DNA from: PFJX01 sp040757575
GTDB taxonomy: Bacteria > Pseudomonadota > Gammaproteobacteria > Burkholderiales > Thiobacillaceae
DNA: 64,000 nt
Assembly: GCA_040757575.1 (NCBI GenBank)
Contig: JBFLXA010000004.1
Location: 62,001-126,000, forward strand
Direction: 5' to 3'
The position numbers and the translations under genes are program-made. How positions within the stretch are numbered: position 1 is the stretch's first letter; each line of letters begins with the position of its first letter. Positions 24,774 to 32,877 of this stretch are shown in pieces. The notes under the pieces were generated by a model. It did no database searches. It saw nothing but the letters and a program-made list of their open reading frames with translations, and was not told where the DNA came from.

Positions 24774-26039
24774 ATGGATTTGCTTTCCCCGTTCAGAGTC
24801 TTGCGCTTGCTGCGCCCGGATGCCCACTGGCGCCAGAACCTGGAGGCCGAAGGCCTGCTGCTTGCCGTGCGCACGGCCTTGATACTTGGAGAGGCGGGCA
24901 TGCTTGGCCTGACAGGGGGGCTGCTGAGCGCCCGCTTGCCATGGGGGCCTTTGCTGTTGCTGTTGGGCCTGCATGTCCTGTTGTTGCTGTGGGGCGCATC
25001 CGGGCGGAGCCGGCATCTGACCAGGCCGGAGATGGCCTGGCACCTGGCCACCGATGCTGCGGTACTGGGCGGGCTGGTCTATTACACCGGCGGTTATGCC
25101 AATCCCTTCATCTCCCTGCTGCTTGTGCCCCTGATCCTCGGGGCCGTGCTTCTGCCTCCACGGCTTTCCTGGGCTTTGGCCGGCTGGGTGGGCCTGATCT
25201 ACACCCTGCTCATGGAGTTTTACCTGCCCTTGGCCATGGAGGTGGCACCGGAAGTGGCGGTGGATTTGCACCTGCAGGGCATGTGGCTCAACTTCCTGCT
25301 CACTGCTGTTCTGGTGGCAGCCTTTACCGGCGCTCTGGCGGCGACGCTGAAGAAGCGGGAAGCGGCCCTGGCCCGGGTGCGGGAACAGCGTTTGAAGGAC
25401 GAACAGCTCTTTGCCCTCGGGCTCCAGGCGGCCGCCGCGGCCCATGATCTGGCTACGCCCCTGGCCTCGGTCCGCCTGACCCTGGACGATCTGCGCCAGG
25501 ACTATGCGGGGGATGAGGAACTGGGTCCCCCCCTTGTATTGATGGCCAGTCAGTTGCAGCGGGTGGAAGCCGTGCTGGAGCGCCTGGGCCAGGCGGCCCG
25601 CTCCCGGGAACGGATTGCCGGCCCCCCCATGGCGGGCGGGGCCTGGCTGGCCCGGACCCTGGAACGCTGGGGCTTGCTGCATCCCCGTGCCCGGGTGGAA
25701 CTGGTTCTGGATCGGCGTCTGGCGGCAGAATTGCCGGCGGTGGAAGACGATACGGTTTTTGAAGCCATCCTGATGACCTTGTTGAACAACGCGGAAGAGG
25801 CTGCGCCCGGCCAGGTGCGCGTTACGGCAAGAGCCTGGGAGGCGTTTCTGCAAGTGGAAGTGAGTGATGGTGGGGGCGGCATTGGCAGCAAGCCTGCGGG
25901 TTGGGGCGTGGGTGTGGAACTCGCCCAAGCAGCCCTGGTACGGCTGGGGGGACGGCTTGCCTTGCTGGATCGTGCCGGGGGCGGGGTGCTGGCCCGGGTG
26001 GACATTCCGACTTCGAAAATGCAGGACGCCTGCTCATGA
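24774..26039 (+). CDS. regB: Redox sensor histidine kinase RegB/PrrB/ActS family
   Basis: The 421-residue kinase has about six N-terminal TM helices (to residue ~190) and the RegB ubiquinone-binding motif GGxxNPF as GGYANPF (106-112). The phospho-acceptor is His224 in AAAHDLATPLASV, and an HATPase domain follows (LLNNAEEAA; SDGGGGIG; GWGVGVELA). The redox-active cysteine of classical RegB, normally in a QxxRCxxIL-type segment, appears replaced by Val (SQLQRVEAVLERL). The ATG at 24774 has no clear ribosome binding site. Its stop overlaps the regulator gene (ATGA). Confidence 0.88.
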   Translation: MDLLSPFRVLRLLRPDAHWRQNLEAEGLLLAVRTALILGEAGMLGLTGGLLSARLPWGPLLLLLGLHVLLLLWGASGRSRHLTRPEMAWHLATDAAVLGGLVYYTGGYANPFISLLLVPLILGAVLLPPRLSWALAGWVGLIYTLLMEFYLPLAMEVAPEVAVDLHLQGMWLNFLLTAVLVAAFTGALAATLKKREAALARVREQRLKDEQLFALGLQAAAAAHDLATPLASVRLTLDDLRQDYAGDEELGPPLVLMASQLQRVEAVLERLGQAARSRERIAGPPMAGGAWLARTLERWGLLHPRARVELVLDRRLAAELPAVEDDTVFEAILMTLLNNAEEAAPGQVRVTARAWEAFLQVEVSDGGGGIGSKPAGWGVGVELAQAALVRLGGRLALLDRAGGGVLARVDIPTSKMQDACS

Positions 26040-26572
26040 AGGCCACCTGGCGCATCCTGGTGGTGGAGGATGATCCTATCTATGCCCAGGCCCTGGAACG
26101 AGCACTGGGCCGGCGTGGCTGTAGCGTGGTGCTTGCGTCGGATGCCACCGGAGCCCTGCTGGAGGTGCAGACCCGGGATTTCGATGCCGTCGTGCTGGAT
26201 CTGCGGCTGGCCACGGAATCCGGCCTGCACCTCATCGCGCCTATGAAGGCGCTCCAGCCGGAGCTCAGGATTTTATTGTTGACGGGTTATGCCAGCATCG
26301 CCACGGCGGTGGAGGCCATCAAGCTGGGGGCGGTCCATTACCTTGCCAAGCCGGCCGGCGTGGAAGACATCCTGGCAGCCCTAGGCCGGGAGCAGGGGAA
26401 TCCGGATGCCGCCCTGCCCGATGCACCCCTGTCGGTAGATCGACTGGAATGGGAGCACATCCAGAAGGTGCTGGCGGAACACGACGGTAATCTGTCAGCC
26501 ACGGCCCGAGCCCTGAAGATGCATCGCCGCACCCTGCAAAGAAAGCTGGCCAAACGGCCGGTACGGGCCTAG
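26036..26572 (+). CDS. regA: Redox response regulator RegA/PrrA/ActR family
   Basis: The 178-residue regulator has a receiver (Asp55 in VVLDLRLATESG; Lys in YLAKPAG), a Pro-rich linker and a Fis-type helix-turn-helix (GNLSATARALKMHRRTLQRK) very close to the highly conserved RegA DNA-binding helix. RegA-type regulators control respiration, carbon and nitrogen fixation and copper/oxidase genes by oxygen or redox state. Two matching palindromes precede the operon, suggesting autoregulation. Confidence 0.9.
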   Translation: MKATWRILVVEDDPIYAQALERALGRRGCSVVLASDATGALLEVQTRDFDAVVLDLRLATESGLHLIAPMKALQPELRILLLTGYASIATAVEAIKLGAVHYLAKPAGVEDILAALGREQGNPDAALPDAPLSVDRLEWEHIQKVLAEHDGNLSATARALKMHRRTLQRKLAKRPVRA

Positions 26573-26576
26573 CCGC

Positions 26577-27110
26577 TTACAGCGTTTCCAGGGTCAGGCT
26601 GCGGTTGGTGTAGATGCACAGGTCGGCGGCGATACCCAGGGATTCCCGGACCACAGCTTCGGCGGGCAGGTCCGTGTGTTCCAGCAGGGCCCGGGCGGCG
26701 GACTGGGCATAGGCGCCACCGCTACCGATGGCGGCAATACCGAATTCCGGTTCCAGCACGTCGCCGTTGCCAGTGATGATGAGGGTGCTGTCCGGGTCGG
26801 CCACGATCAGCATGGCCTCCAGCCGACGCAGCATGCGGTCCGTACGCCAGTCCTTGGCCAGTTCCACGGCACTGCGCACCAGGTGCCCCTGGTGTTTCTC
26901 CAGCTTGGCCTCGAAGCGCTCGAATAGGGTGAAGGCGTCGGCTGTTCCTCCCGCGAATCCTGCCAGTATCCGCTCCTGATAAAGGCGGCGTACCTTGCGG
27001 GCACTGGCCTTGATGACGATGTTGCCCAGGGTGACCTGGCCGTCTCCCCCCATGGCCACGGACTGGCCGCGACGGACGCAAAGTATGGTGGTGCCCCGGT
27101 ACTGTTCCAT
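26577..27110 (-). CDS. hslV: ATP-dependent protease subunit HslV
   Basis: The 177-residue proteasome-like peptidase has a short propeptide before the catalytic Thr (MEQYRG, then TTILCVRRG) and GGDGQVTLG, as in betaproteobacterial HslV. C-terminal IAADLCIYTNRSLTLETL is typical. HslV normally works with the HslU unfoldase encoded next to it, but no hslU lies downstream: the next gene is the convergent regA, four bases away. I chose the Met at 27110; a start at 27125 is possible. Confidence 0.92.
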   Translation of the reverse strand: MEQYRGTTILCVRRGQSVAMGGDGQVTLGNIVIKASARKVRRLYQERILAGFAGGTADAFTLFERFEAKLEKHQGHLVRSAVELAKDWRTDRMLRRLEAMLIVADPDSTLIITGNGDVLEPEFGIAAIGSGGAYAQSAARALLEHTDLPAEAVVRESLGIAADLCIYTNRSLTLETL

Positions 27111-27121
27111 GCTGTATGTCC

Positions 27122-28246
27122 TCAAGCCCGGGGGCGGTGGGCTATGCTGGCAAACTGGTTGACACCGACGATCTGGAGCAGGGTGTTCACCAGTTCGTTG
27201 CCGTCACGGAAGGTGACCTTGCAGCCCTGCTGGTGGAGTTCGATGATCATTTCCAGGAGCAGGCCCACCACGGCGAAATCGATGCGCCCCAGCCTGGACA
27301 TGTCCACTTGCACGACCTTTCTGTCGGTCGCAAAGCGTTGCAGGCCCCGAATCTGACCGTCGTTGCCAGGACCGATGTCACCGGTAAGACAGTAGGTATT
27401 TTCTGGCTGGTTGTCGCGATTGCCGTTGCGTTGCTCGCCTTTGACGGGCATTGGCAAAGGCGGCTTGTATGCGGGCGGAGAGACCTCGAAACCCACGGCG
27501 TAATCCACGGCCACGTTGTCGAAGTCCTCTTCCTTGCCCAAGAGGCGCAACACTTCCAGGAGCAGGCGCCAGCCGGGCTCGCTCAGGCGGCTGGCCTGGC
27601 GGGCAGCGTCCAGCCGGACCGTGAAGCCCGGTGCACCGATGAGCTCGATGGGCTTGCCCATTTTGTTCAACTGTTCAATCTCCGCCAGGATGGCCTGGGC
27701 GGTTTCCTCATCCGGGCTCTGTACCTTGGTGATATCCAGGCGAACATAGGGGGCCTGGGCAGCATCCTGGAAAAATTTCGGCTGCTTGACCCGCTCCATG
27801 CTGCCGTACTTTTCGCTGTAGGCCATGAGGGGCACGTGGCTGCTGGTCGTCGCTGCCTCGGTACGGGGATGCCAGGTGGGTGGCGAGCGTTCGAACTTCA
27901 CCGCGAAGTCCACGGCCGCGTCCTCGAAGGGTTCCCGCTGGCCGCTGGCTTCGTACAGGTCGAACAGCATGTACCAGGGCAGGGTGTCCCGATTGTCCGG
28001 GTTTTCCAGCAGGTAGCGGTTGAGCAGGGCGGCGGTGTCGCCCACCTTGCCATTGGCGAACAGCACAGCGGCCTCTTCCAGTTCCGGCGGCAGTCCCCCC
28101 AGGGCCTCCTGGACCTCGATGCCGCCACCATCGGAGGACTTGGGCGCCACCGCCGTGTAGGCCGGGCCCGGGTCCGTATCCGGCTGGCCTTCCTTGAGGT
28201 AGGCCATGAGGTCATCGGCTTTGTTTTTCTTGAAGAAGGAGAACAC
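27122..28246 (-). CDS. STAS-domain protein with duplicated upstream module
   Basis: This protein of about 374 residues begins with FSFFKKNKADD and ends with a STAS domain (VVQVDMSRLGRIDFAVVGLLL). Two similar short modules precede it, each with the pattern A-V-D-(F/Y)-A-V-x-F-E-x-SPP, suggesting an internal duplication. Similar proteins occur next to hslV in other betaproteobacteria, but their function is unknown. The start is uncertain: GTG at 28246 gives the family-like N-terminus, and a TTG at 28300 extends it. It stops 11 bases before hslV, so they probably form one operon. Confidence 0.75.
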   Translation of the reverse strand: MFSFFKKNKADDLMAYLKEGQPDTDPGPAYTAVAPKSSDGGGIEVQEALGGLPPELEEAAVLFANGKVGDTAALLNRYLLENPDNRDTLPWYMLFDLYEASGQREPFEDAAVDFAVKFERSPPTWHPRTEAATTSSHVPLMAYSEKYGSMERVKQPKFFQDAAQAPYVRLDITKVQSPDEETAQAILAEIEQLNKMGKPIELIGAPGFTVRLDAARQASRLSEPGWRLLLEVLRLLGKEEDFDNVAVDYAVGFEVSPPAYKPPLPMPVKGEQRNGNRDNQPENTYCLTGDIGPGNDGQIRGLQRFATDRKVVQVDMSRLGRIDFAVVGLLLEMIIELHQQGCKVTFRDGNELVNTLLQIVGVNQFASIAHRPRA

Positions 28247-28327
28247 GCTGTCGCTCGGATTCAGGGGAGGGGGGTACAAAGCACCTATATCTTGTGCCAA
28301 ACCTGGGATTCTTACCAGTTAGCTGGA

Positions 28328-28561
28328 TCACAGGGACTTGTCCGGGGGGACCGGATCGTGTCCTCCAGGATGCCAGGGGTGGCAACGGCTCACCCGCCGG
28401 ATGGCCAGCCAACTTCCTTTGAGGGCGCCATGCAACTCCACAGCCTCCCGGGCGTAATGGGAACAGGTAGGCGTAAAGCGACACTGGTTGCCGATAAACG
28501 GAGAGAGGGCCAATTGGTACAGGCGGATGAGGGCAATCAGGATGCGTTGGGCCGGGTTCAT
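28328..28561 (-). CDS. yidD: Membrane protein insertion efficiency factor YidD
   Basis: The 77-residue protein has the YidD core: IRLYQLALSPFIGNQCRFTP, then TCSHYAREA and RCHPWHPGGHDPVP. YidD assists YidC-dependent membrane insertion. It usually sits between rnpA and yidC, but here it follows mobA by 4 bases, so it is displaced from that cluster. Confidence 0.95.
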   Translation of the reverse strand: MNPAQRILIALIRLYQLALSPFIGNQCRFTPTCSHYAREAVELHGALKGSWLAIRRVSRCHPWHPGGHDPVPPDKSL

Positions 28562-28565
28562 GATG

Positions 28566-29183
28566 TCACGTCGTTGCCCGACGATAGCGGGCGGCTACCC
28601 GCTCTGCAGTTTTCATATCTTCCTGGGTGTTGATGTTGAGGAAGGAATAAGGGTCCTCCCCAAAGTATAGAGTCTCACTGGAATGCCGCTCCTGCCAGGC
28701 CTGGACCTGGCGTCCTCCGTCGGCGACAAAGTCTGTCAGGTCGGGCATGAGGTCCTGGTGGACAAGCATGATGGCGAAGTGGGTGCCGGTCTCGTCGGCC
28801 ACCCGCACCAGGGGCACCCGGCTGGCCTGGGCCTGGTCGTGGAGCCGTATCACCAAGTCGAGGGGGAGGAAAGGCACATCGCACGGCACGCTCAGCAGCC
28901 AGGGTTCCCGGGCCGTGCGGGCGCAGGCCAGCAGTCCGGCCAGGGGGCCAGGCTGGCCGGGAAGATGGTCGGGCACCACGGTGTGGCCCAGGGCGCCGTA
29001 GGCGGCCAGATTGCGGTTGGCGCTGATGAGGATTTCCGCCGCCAGGCCTTCCAGCCGTTCCACCACCCAGGCAGCCAGGGGGCGCCCGGCCAGGGGCAGC
29101 AGGCCCTTGTCCTCACCCTTGAAGCGCCGGGCCCGACCCCCTGCCAGCACGATGGCAGAGACATCCCGGGGACTAGATCTCAT
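28566..29183 (-). CDS. mobA: Molybdenum cofactor guanylyltransferase MobA
   Basis: The 205-residue protein has the nucleotide-binding signature VSAIVLAGGRARRFKGEDKG and the metal-binding region LLSVPCDVPFLP. MobA attaches GMP to molybdopterin for DMSO-reductase-family enzymes such as nitrate reductase or formate dehydrogenase. The ATG at 29183 overlaps the end of the upstream glycosyltransferase gene by 11 bases. Confidence 0.94.
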   Translation of the reverse strand: MRSSPRDVSAIVLAGGRARRFKGEDKGLLPLAGRPLAAWVVERLEGLAAEILISANRNLAAYGALGHTVVPDHLPGQPGPLAGLLACARTAREPWLLSVPCDVPFLPLDLVIRLHDQAQASRVPLVRVADETGTHFAIMLVHQDLMPDLTDFVADGGRQVQAWQERHSSETLYFGEDPYSFLNINTQEDMKTAERVAARYRRATT

Positions 29184-30738
29184 GGTCCTTGTACAGGCGG
29201 TAAACCTGATCCTTGTCCCGGGGGCGGAAACCTTGCCAGACGAGGGTTGACCCGGGGCTGGCGGAGGTTCGTATCCGTTCCCGCTTGACGGTGTCCAGGC
29301 GATATGCACAAGGGCGGCCTTCAGCCTGGAAGGCCTCGGGCAGGTGATAGCGCAGCATGGCCGCCATGGCCGGGTCGACTTGGACAGTCATACAGGCACC
29401 GGCGGGCAGTTGCCGGGCCAGGTCTACCACCAGGGGACGGTAACCCCAGCCCGCTTCGAGCCAGGGACGGAAAAGGCTCGTGAGCAGGGTCCAGGTGAGG
29501 ATCATGCCCGTGGCCCAGACCAGCACAGGCCGGATCTGGGCTCGGGGGAAGAGTGGAATGGCCAGCACCCAGGCCAGGGTGGCGCCGGCTGCCAGCCAGA
29601 TCATGCCCGGGGCCACGCTGCCAGCTACATAGCCGGGCGTCAACTGGGCCACGTGCCTGGCCAGGCCCGCCGGTGCGCCCCATTCCAGGGCAGAGAAATA
29701 CACCCAGAAGGCCAGGGCGAAGAACATGAAGCACATCACGCCGAACCAGTAGAAGGCCTGGGATGCCCCACGCCGCAGGTGCTCAAGGGCCAGGGCTGCC
29801 AGCAGCGCCAATGGCACCAGCAGGGGGAGCAGGCCGCCCATGCGGGACCAGGCCGGCATGAAGGCTGCCAGCAGCAATACCAGGCTGGCGACCAGAGGGA
29901 GCTGGATGGCCGGGCTGCGGCCAATGCGGCGGTGATCGTGCCAGATGGCAGCCAGAGCCAGGGGCCAGAGGGGCCAGGCAAACCAGGTCAGATCGGAAAA
30001 AAGTCTGCCCGGCGCCAGGACAACGTCCAGGCTGGCCATGCCATGGCCCGACCACCAGGGGGCCCATTGCCCGGCCTGGGTGATGAACAATGCGCCGGCC
30101 AGCAATGTCAGGGCGCCTATTCCGGCCGCCAGCTTCAGGGCCTTGCGGTATGCACGTTCCCGCCAGGCCACGAAGCCCAGGGGCAGGAGGAGAATTGCCA
30201 GGGCAGCCAGCAGGTCGGATAGGCCCCGCAGGCCCAGGGTCAGTGTAGCCAGGGCCAGACCCAGCACCAGGCCGCCGGTCCGGTACTGGGTACGGGCCAG
30301 GCCCATGCCCCAGAAAAACACCGCCCACACCGCCACCAAAGCGGTTTCCGGCATCAGGGCATGGGCCCGCAACATGAGACCAAAGCCCCCCAGCAAGGCC
30401 AGGACTGCCGCTGCACCGAAGCCGGGACCCAGCAGTCGGCGTGCAGCCAGGGATGTCGCAAGCAGGGCCGTGAGCATGAAGAAGCCGCTGGCCAGACGGG
30501 CGCTGTCCTGCATGTCCAGACCCAGGGGCGAAAGCCAGGCCAGGAAGGTTGCGACCAGATTGAACAGAGGGGCAGGCGTGGCCCACAGGGAAACGCTGCC
30601 TTCCAGCACAGACAGCAGGGTGCCCAGGTTCCTGGCTTCGTCCGCCTGCCACGCATCCCTCCCCGTCAGGCCATACAAGGCCCAGAAGCTGGCCAGCAAG
30701 ACCAGCCAGAAAAGTTTGCCGGGCTGCGTGGGGTTCAT
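29173..30738 (-). CDS. ArnT-like integral-membrane glycosyltransferase (GT39/GT83 type)
   Basis: The 521-residue protein has many TM helices. The first loop carries GRDAWQADEARNLG, where the acidic DEAR resembles the catalytic loop of ArnT/PMT-type transferases that use lipid-linked sugars. A periplasmic C-terminal region follows. The acceptor could be lipid A or a protein; this cannot be told. The start at 30738 lacks a strong ribosome binding site, and an upstream TTG at 30762 is an alternative. Confidence 0.78.
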   Translation of the reverse strand: MNPTQPGKLFWLVLLASFWALYGLTGRDAWQADEARNLGTLLSVLEGSVSLWATPAPLFNLVATFLAWLSPLGLDMQDSARLASGFFMLTALLATSLAARRLLGPGFGAAAVLALLGGFGLMLRAHALMPETALVAVWAVFFWGMGLARTQYRTGGLVLGLALATLTLGLRGLSDLLAALAILLLPLGFVAWRERAYRKALKLAAGIGALTLLAGALFITQAGQWAPWWSGHGMASLDVVLAPGRLFSDLTWFAWPLWPLALAAIWHDHRRIGRSPAIQLPLVASLVLLLAAFMPAWSRMGGLLPLLVPLALLAALALEHLRRGASQAFYWFGVMCFMFFALAFWVYFSALEWGAPAGLARHVAQLTPGYVAGSVAPGMIWLAAGATLAWVLAIPLFPRAQIRPVLVWATGMILTWTLLTSLFRPWLEAGWGYRPLVVDLARQLPAGACMTVQVDPAMAAMLRYHLPEAFQAEGRPCAYRLDTVKRERIRTSASPGSTLVWQGFRPRDKDQVYRLYKDHEI

Positions 30739-30760
30739 GGAATCAGGGGCGCCTGAAAGC

Positions 30761-30786
30761 AAAAAGGCAGCCTGGAGCTGCCTTTT
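30761..30786 (-). terminator. Rho-independent terminator after rpmE
   Basis: The hairpin AAAGGCAGC / GCTGCCTTT is followed by TTTTT when read on the minus strand. It lies 34 bases after the rpmE stop. Confidence 0.85.
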
Positions 30787-30819
30787 CGACCCGAAACTGG
30801 TTCGGTCACCAGGGCGGGA

Positions 30820-31026
30820 TTACTTCTTGATGCCGTACTTCTGGCGGAATTTCTCGACGCGACCAGCGGTGTCGACGATCTTCTGCTTGCCGGTATAGAA
30901 GGGGTGGCAGGCGGAACAGACTTCCACGTGCAGGGGCTTATTCATGGTGGAACGAGTGGTGAAGGTGCTGCCACAGCTGCAGGTCACCTGGATTTCGTTG
31001 TATTCGGGATGAATGCCGGTTTTCAT
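30820..31026 (-). CDS. rpmE: 50S ribosomal protein L31 (zinc-binding type)
   Basis: The 68-residue protein starts MKTGIHPEYNEIQVTCSCGS and has VCSACHPFYTG. The Cys residues (CSC, CSAC) mark the zinc-binding C+ form. It binds the large ribosomal subunit. I chose the ATG at 31026, as conserved in the family; the open frame upstream is not coding. Confidence 0.97.
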   Translation of the reverse strand: MKTGIHPEYNEIQVTCSCGSTFTTRSTMNKPLHVEVCSACHPFYTGKQKIVDTAGRVEKFRQKYGIKK

Positions 31027-31106
31027 GATGCGGACTCGGGCCAAAGACGGAGGAAAGCGAGGCATTATCCACAAAAACCCCTTGTCAGGCAAACAGTTAT
31101 ACCGTT

Positions 31107-31991
31107 TCAGCGGATCTGTGCCAGCAGGCGGGCCGCCAGGGCGTTAGCCTGGCCTTCGTAGCCACCCCCGAAGAGGTTGAAGTGGTTGATGATGTGATAC
31201 AGGTTGTAGAGGTCGCGCCGGGCGGCATACCCCGGGTCCAGGGGCCAGGCCTCCCGATAGGCAGCCTGGAAATCGGCGCTGAAGCCGCCGAACAGTTCGG
31301 TCATGGCCATATCCGCCTCCCGGTCGCCGAAGTACACGGCCGGGTCGAACAGGACCGGCTCCCCGGCGGTATAGGCATGGTTTCCGCCCCACAGGTCGCC
31401 GTGCAACAGGCTGGGGGCCGGGGCGTAATCCGTGAAGTAGGCACCCAGGTCCGCCATCAGCCGTTCCCCGTCCCGCAACAACGTGTGCCCCGCACCGTTT
31501 TTCTTCGCCAGATCCAACTGGAAACCCAGGCGATGGTGCCGGTAGAAGTCCACCCAGTCCGGGCTGGAGGTATTGATCTGGAGGGTAGCGCCGATGGTGT
31601 TGTCGCGATGCCAGCCAAAACTGTTTTGGGTGATCCGATGCAGGTTCGCCAGTTGCTGCCCCAGGATCCTGGCATTTCCCCGATGGCCCAGTTCCAGGTA
31701 TTCCAGCACCAGCCAGCATGCGCTGTCCGTCGCCCCCCAGGCAATGGCCTGGGGTACCCGTATGGCTTCGGCCCGGGCCAGCTCCGCCAGCCCCTCGGCC
31801 TCAGCGGCGAACATCTCCGCCTTGTCGGCCCGGTTCAGCTTGAGGAAAAACCGGCGTCCATCCTCACCCAGCAGCACCAGGCTGCGGTTGATGCAGCCGC
31901 CCCCGGTGGCTTCCTGGCGGGCGGGGGAGAAAGGCTGCCCGGTCGCGGCTCCGATGGCACCGGCGATTTCCGCCGCCAGACCGGCCTCCAC
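31107..31991 (-). CDS. Fructosamine kinase family protein
   Basis: The 294-residue protein has the fructosamine-3-kinase/APH fold: GGGCINRSLVL, FFLKLNRAD (ATP-binding Lys), catalytic loop LLHGDLWGGNH and metal-binding LFDPAVYFGDREAD. Family members phosphorylate ketosamines formed by glycation and so repair proteins. The start is GTG at 31991. It lies 9 bases downstream of the DUF971 gene. Confidence 0.92.
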   Translation of the reverse strand: MEAGLAAEIAGAIGAATGQPFSPARQEATGGGCINRSLVLLGEDGRRFFLKLNRADKAEMFAAEAEGLAELARAEAIRVPQAIAWGATDSACWLVLEYLELGHRGNARILGQQLANLHRITQNSFGWHRDNTIGATLQINTSSPDWVDFYRHHRLGFQLDLAKKNGAGHTLLRDGERLMADLGAYFTDYAPAPSLLHGDLWGGNHAYTAGEPVLFDPAVYFGDREADMAMTELFGGFSADFQAAYREAWPLDPGYAARRDLYNLYHIINHFNLFGGGYEGQANALAARLLAQIR

Positions 31992-32000
31992 CTTGCGTGC

Positions 32001-32390
32001 TTACTTGATCAGGGTCTTGGGTTCCCGGGATTCGCCCGCCTCTTCCATGCGGCGCAGGTAATTGCTCCAGTAGAAATCCTGCTCCATGCCCAGGTCATAG
32101 AGGTAATCCCAGGAGTAGATGCCGGAGTCATGGCCATCGGAAAACACCAGCACCACGGCGTACTGGCCCACGGGCTCGATGTTCGTGATCTCCACATGCT
32201 TTTTGCCCACCTGAAGGGTCTCCTGGCCCGGACCATGGCCCCGCACCTCCGCAGAGGGGGAATACACCCGCAGGTACTCGCAGGGCAGCTCGAAGCGCTT
32301 GCCGTCGTTGAAGGCCACTTCCAGGATGCGGGACTGCTTGTGCAGCTTGATTTCAGTGGGAATCGGGGTGGAGGTCGTCAGGCCGCCCAT
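32001..32390 (-). CDS. DUF971 family protein (gamma-butyrobetaine hydroxylase-like N-terminal domain)
   Basis: The 129-residue protein has the DUF971 core (LPCEYLRVYSPSAEVRGHG; VFSDGHDSGIYSWDYLY). Family members are small, possibly metal-binding proteins found near Fe-S or ubiquinone genes; the function is not settled. The ATG at 32390 follows gaggaaac. Confidence 0.88.
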   Translation of the reverse strand: MGGLTTSTPIPTEIKLHKQSRILEVAFNDGKRFELPCEYLRVYSPSAEVRGHGPGQETLQVGKKHVEITNIEPVGQYAVVLVFSDGHDSGIYSWDYLYDLGMEQDFYWSNYLRRMEEAGESREPKTLIK

Positions 32391-32579
32391 GGTGTTTCCT
32401 CTATTAGGAATCGGTAATGGAGCCGAGTTTGCCAGCCCCGGGGCAATCAAACAAGCCCGAGTTATTTTGTCGGGTATTGGGCCGCTGTCTCTCCCTTTCC
32501 ATACGCTTTCCTTGACGCTCCCCCGGGTTTTGGGCTTAAATGCGCGCCTCTTTGGGCCGGGGTTACCCGGATACCCGAG

Positions 32580-32655
32580 GGCCAGGTAGCTCAGTTGGTA
32601 GAGCAGCGGATTGAAAATCCGCGTGTCGACGGTTCGATTCCGCCCCTGGCCACCA
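32580..32655 (+). tRNA. tRNA-Phe (GAA)
   Basis: The 76-base cloverleaf has acceptor stem GGCCAGG / CCTGGCC, D-arm GCTCAGTTGGTAGAGC and anticodon GAA at 32613-32615 in loop TTGAAAA. The T-arm contains GGTTCGATTCC, and CCA is encoded at 32653-32655. Confidence 0.97.
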
Positions 32656-32663
32656 AGACAATC

Positions 32664-32692
32664 AAAGGCTTAGCGTTCTGCTAGGCCTTTTT
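32664..32692 (+). terminator. Terminator after tRNA-Phe
   Basis: An 11-bp stem (AAAGGCTTAGC / GCTAGGCCTTT, one G-T pair) with loop GTTCT is followed by TT. Confidence 0.82.
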
Positions 32693-32877
32693 CATTTGTG
32701 CAATGCCTTTGTAATCGAGACCAAAAACCTATCCGTGTCGGATTCCAACTATTGGCAATGCATGTCTGCGGGTCCGGTTCGTCACGAGATAGAAATATTT
32801 CCTTAACACCAAGTCGCTAGCCTCAGGGGATTCGTGCCCGGCACGGTCAGTCCCTTCAATCCAATTCTGGTGATCCC

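Noticed and set aside
28280..28300. Sigma-54-like TTTGGCAC upstream of the STAS-domain gene
   Set aside because: No GC lies at the required -12 distance.
30890..30925. CxxCH-like motif (CSACH) suggesting a haem c site
   Set aside because: It is the zinc-binding CSACHPF motif of ribosomal protein L31.
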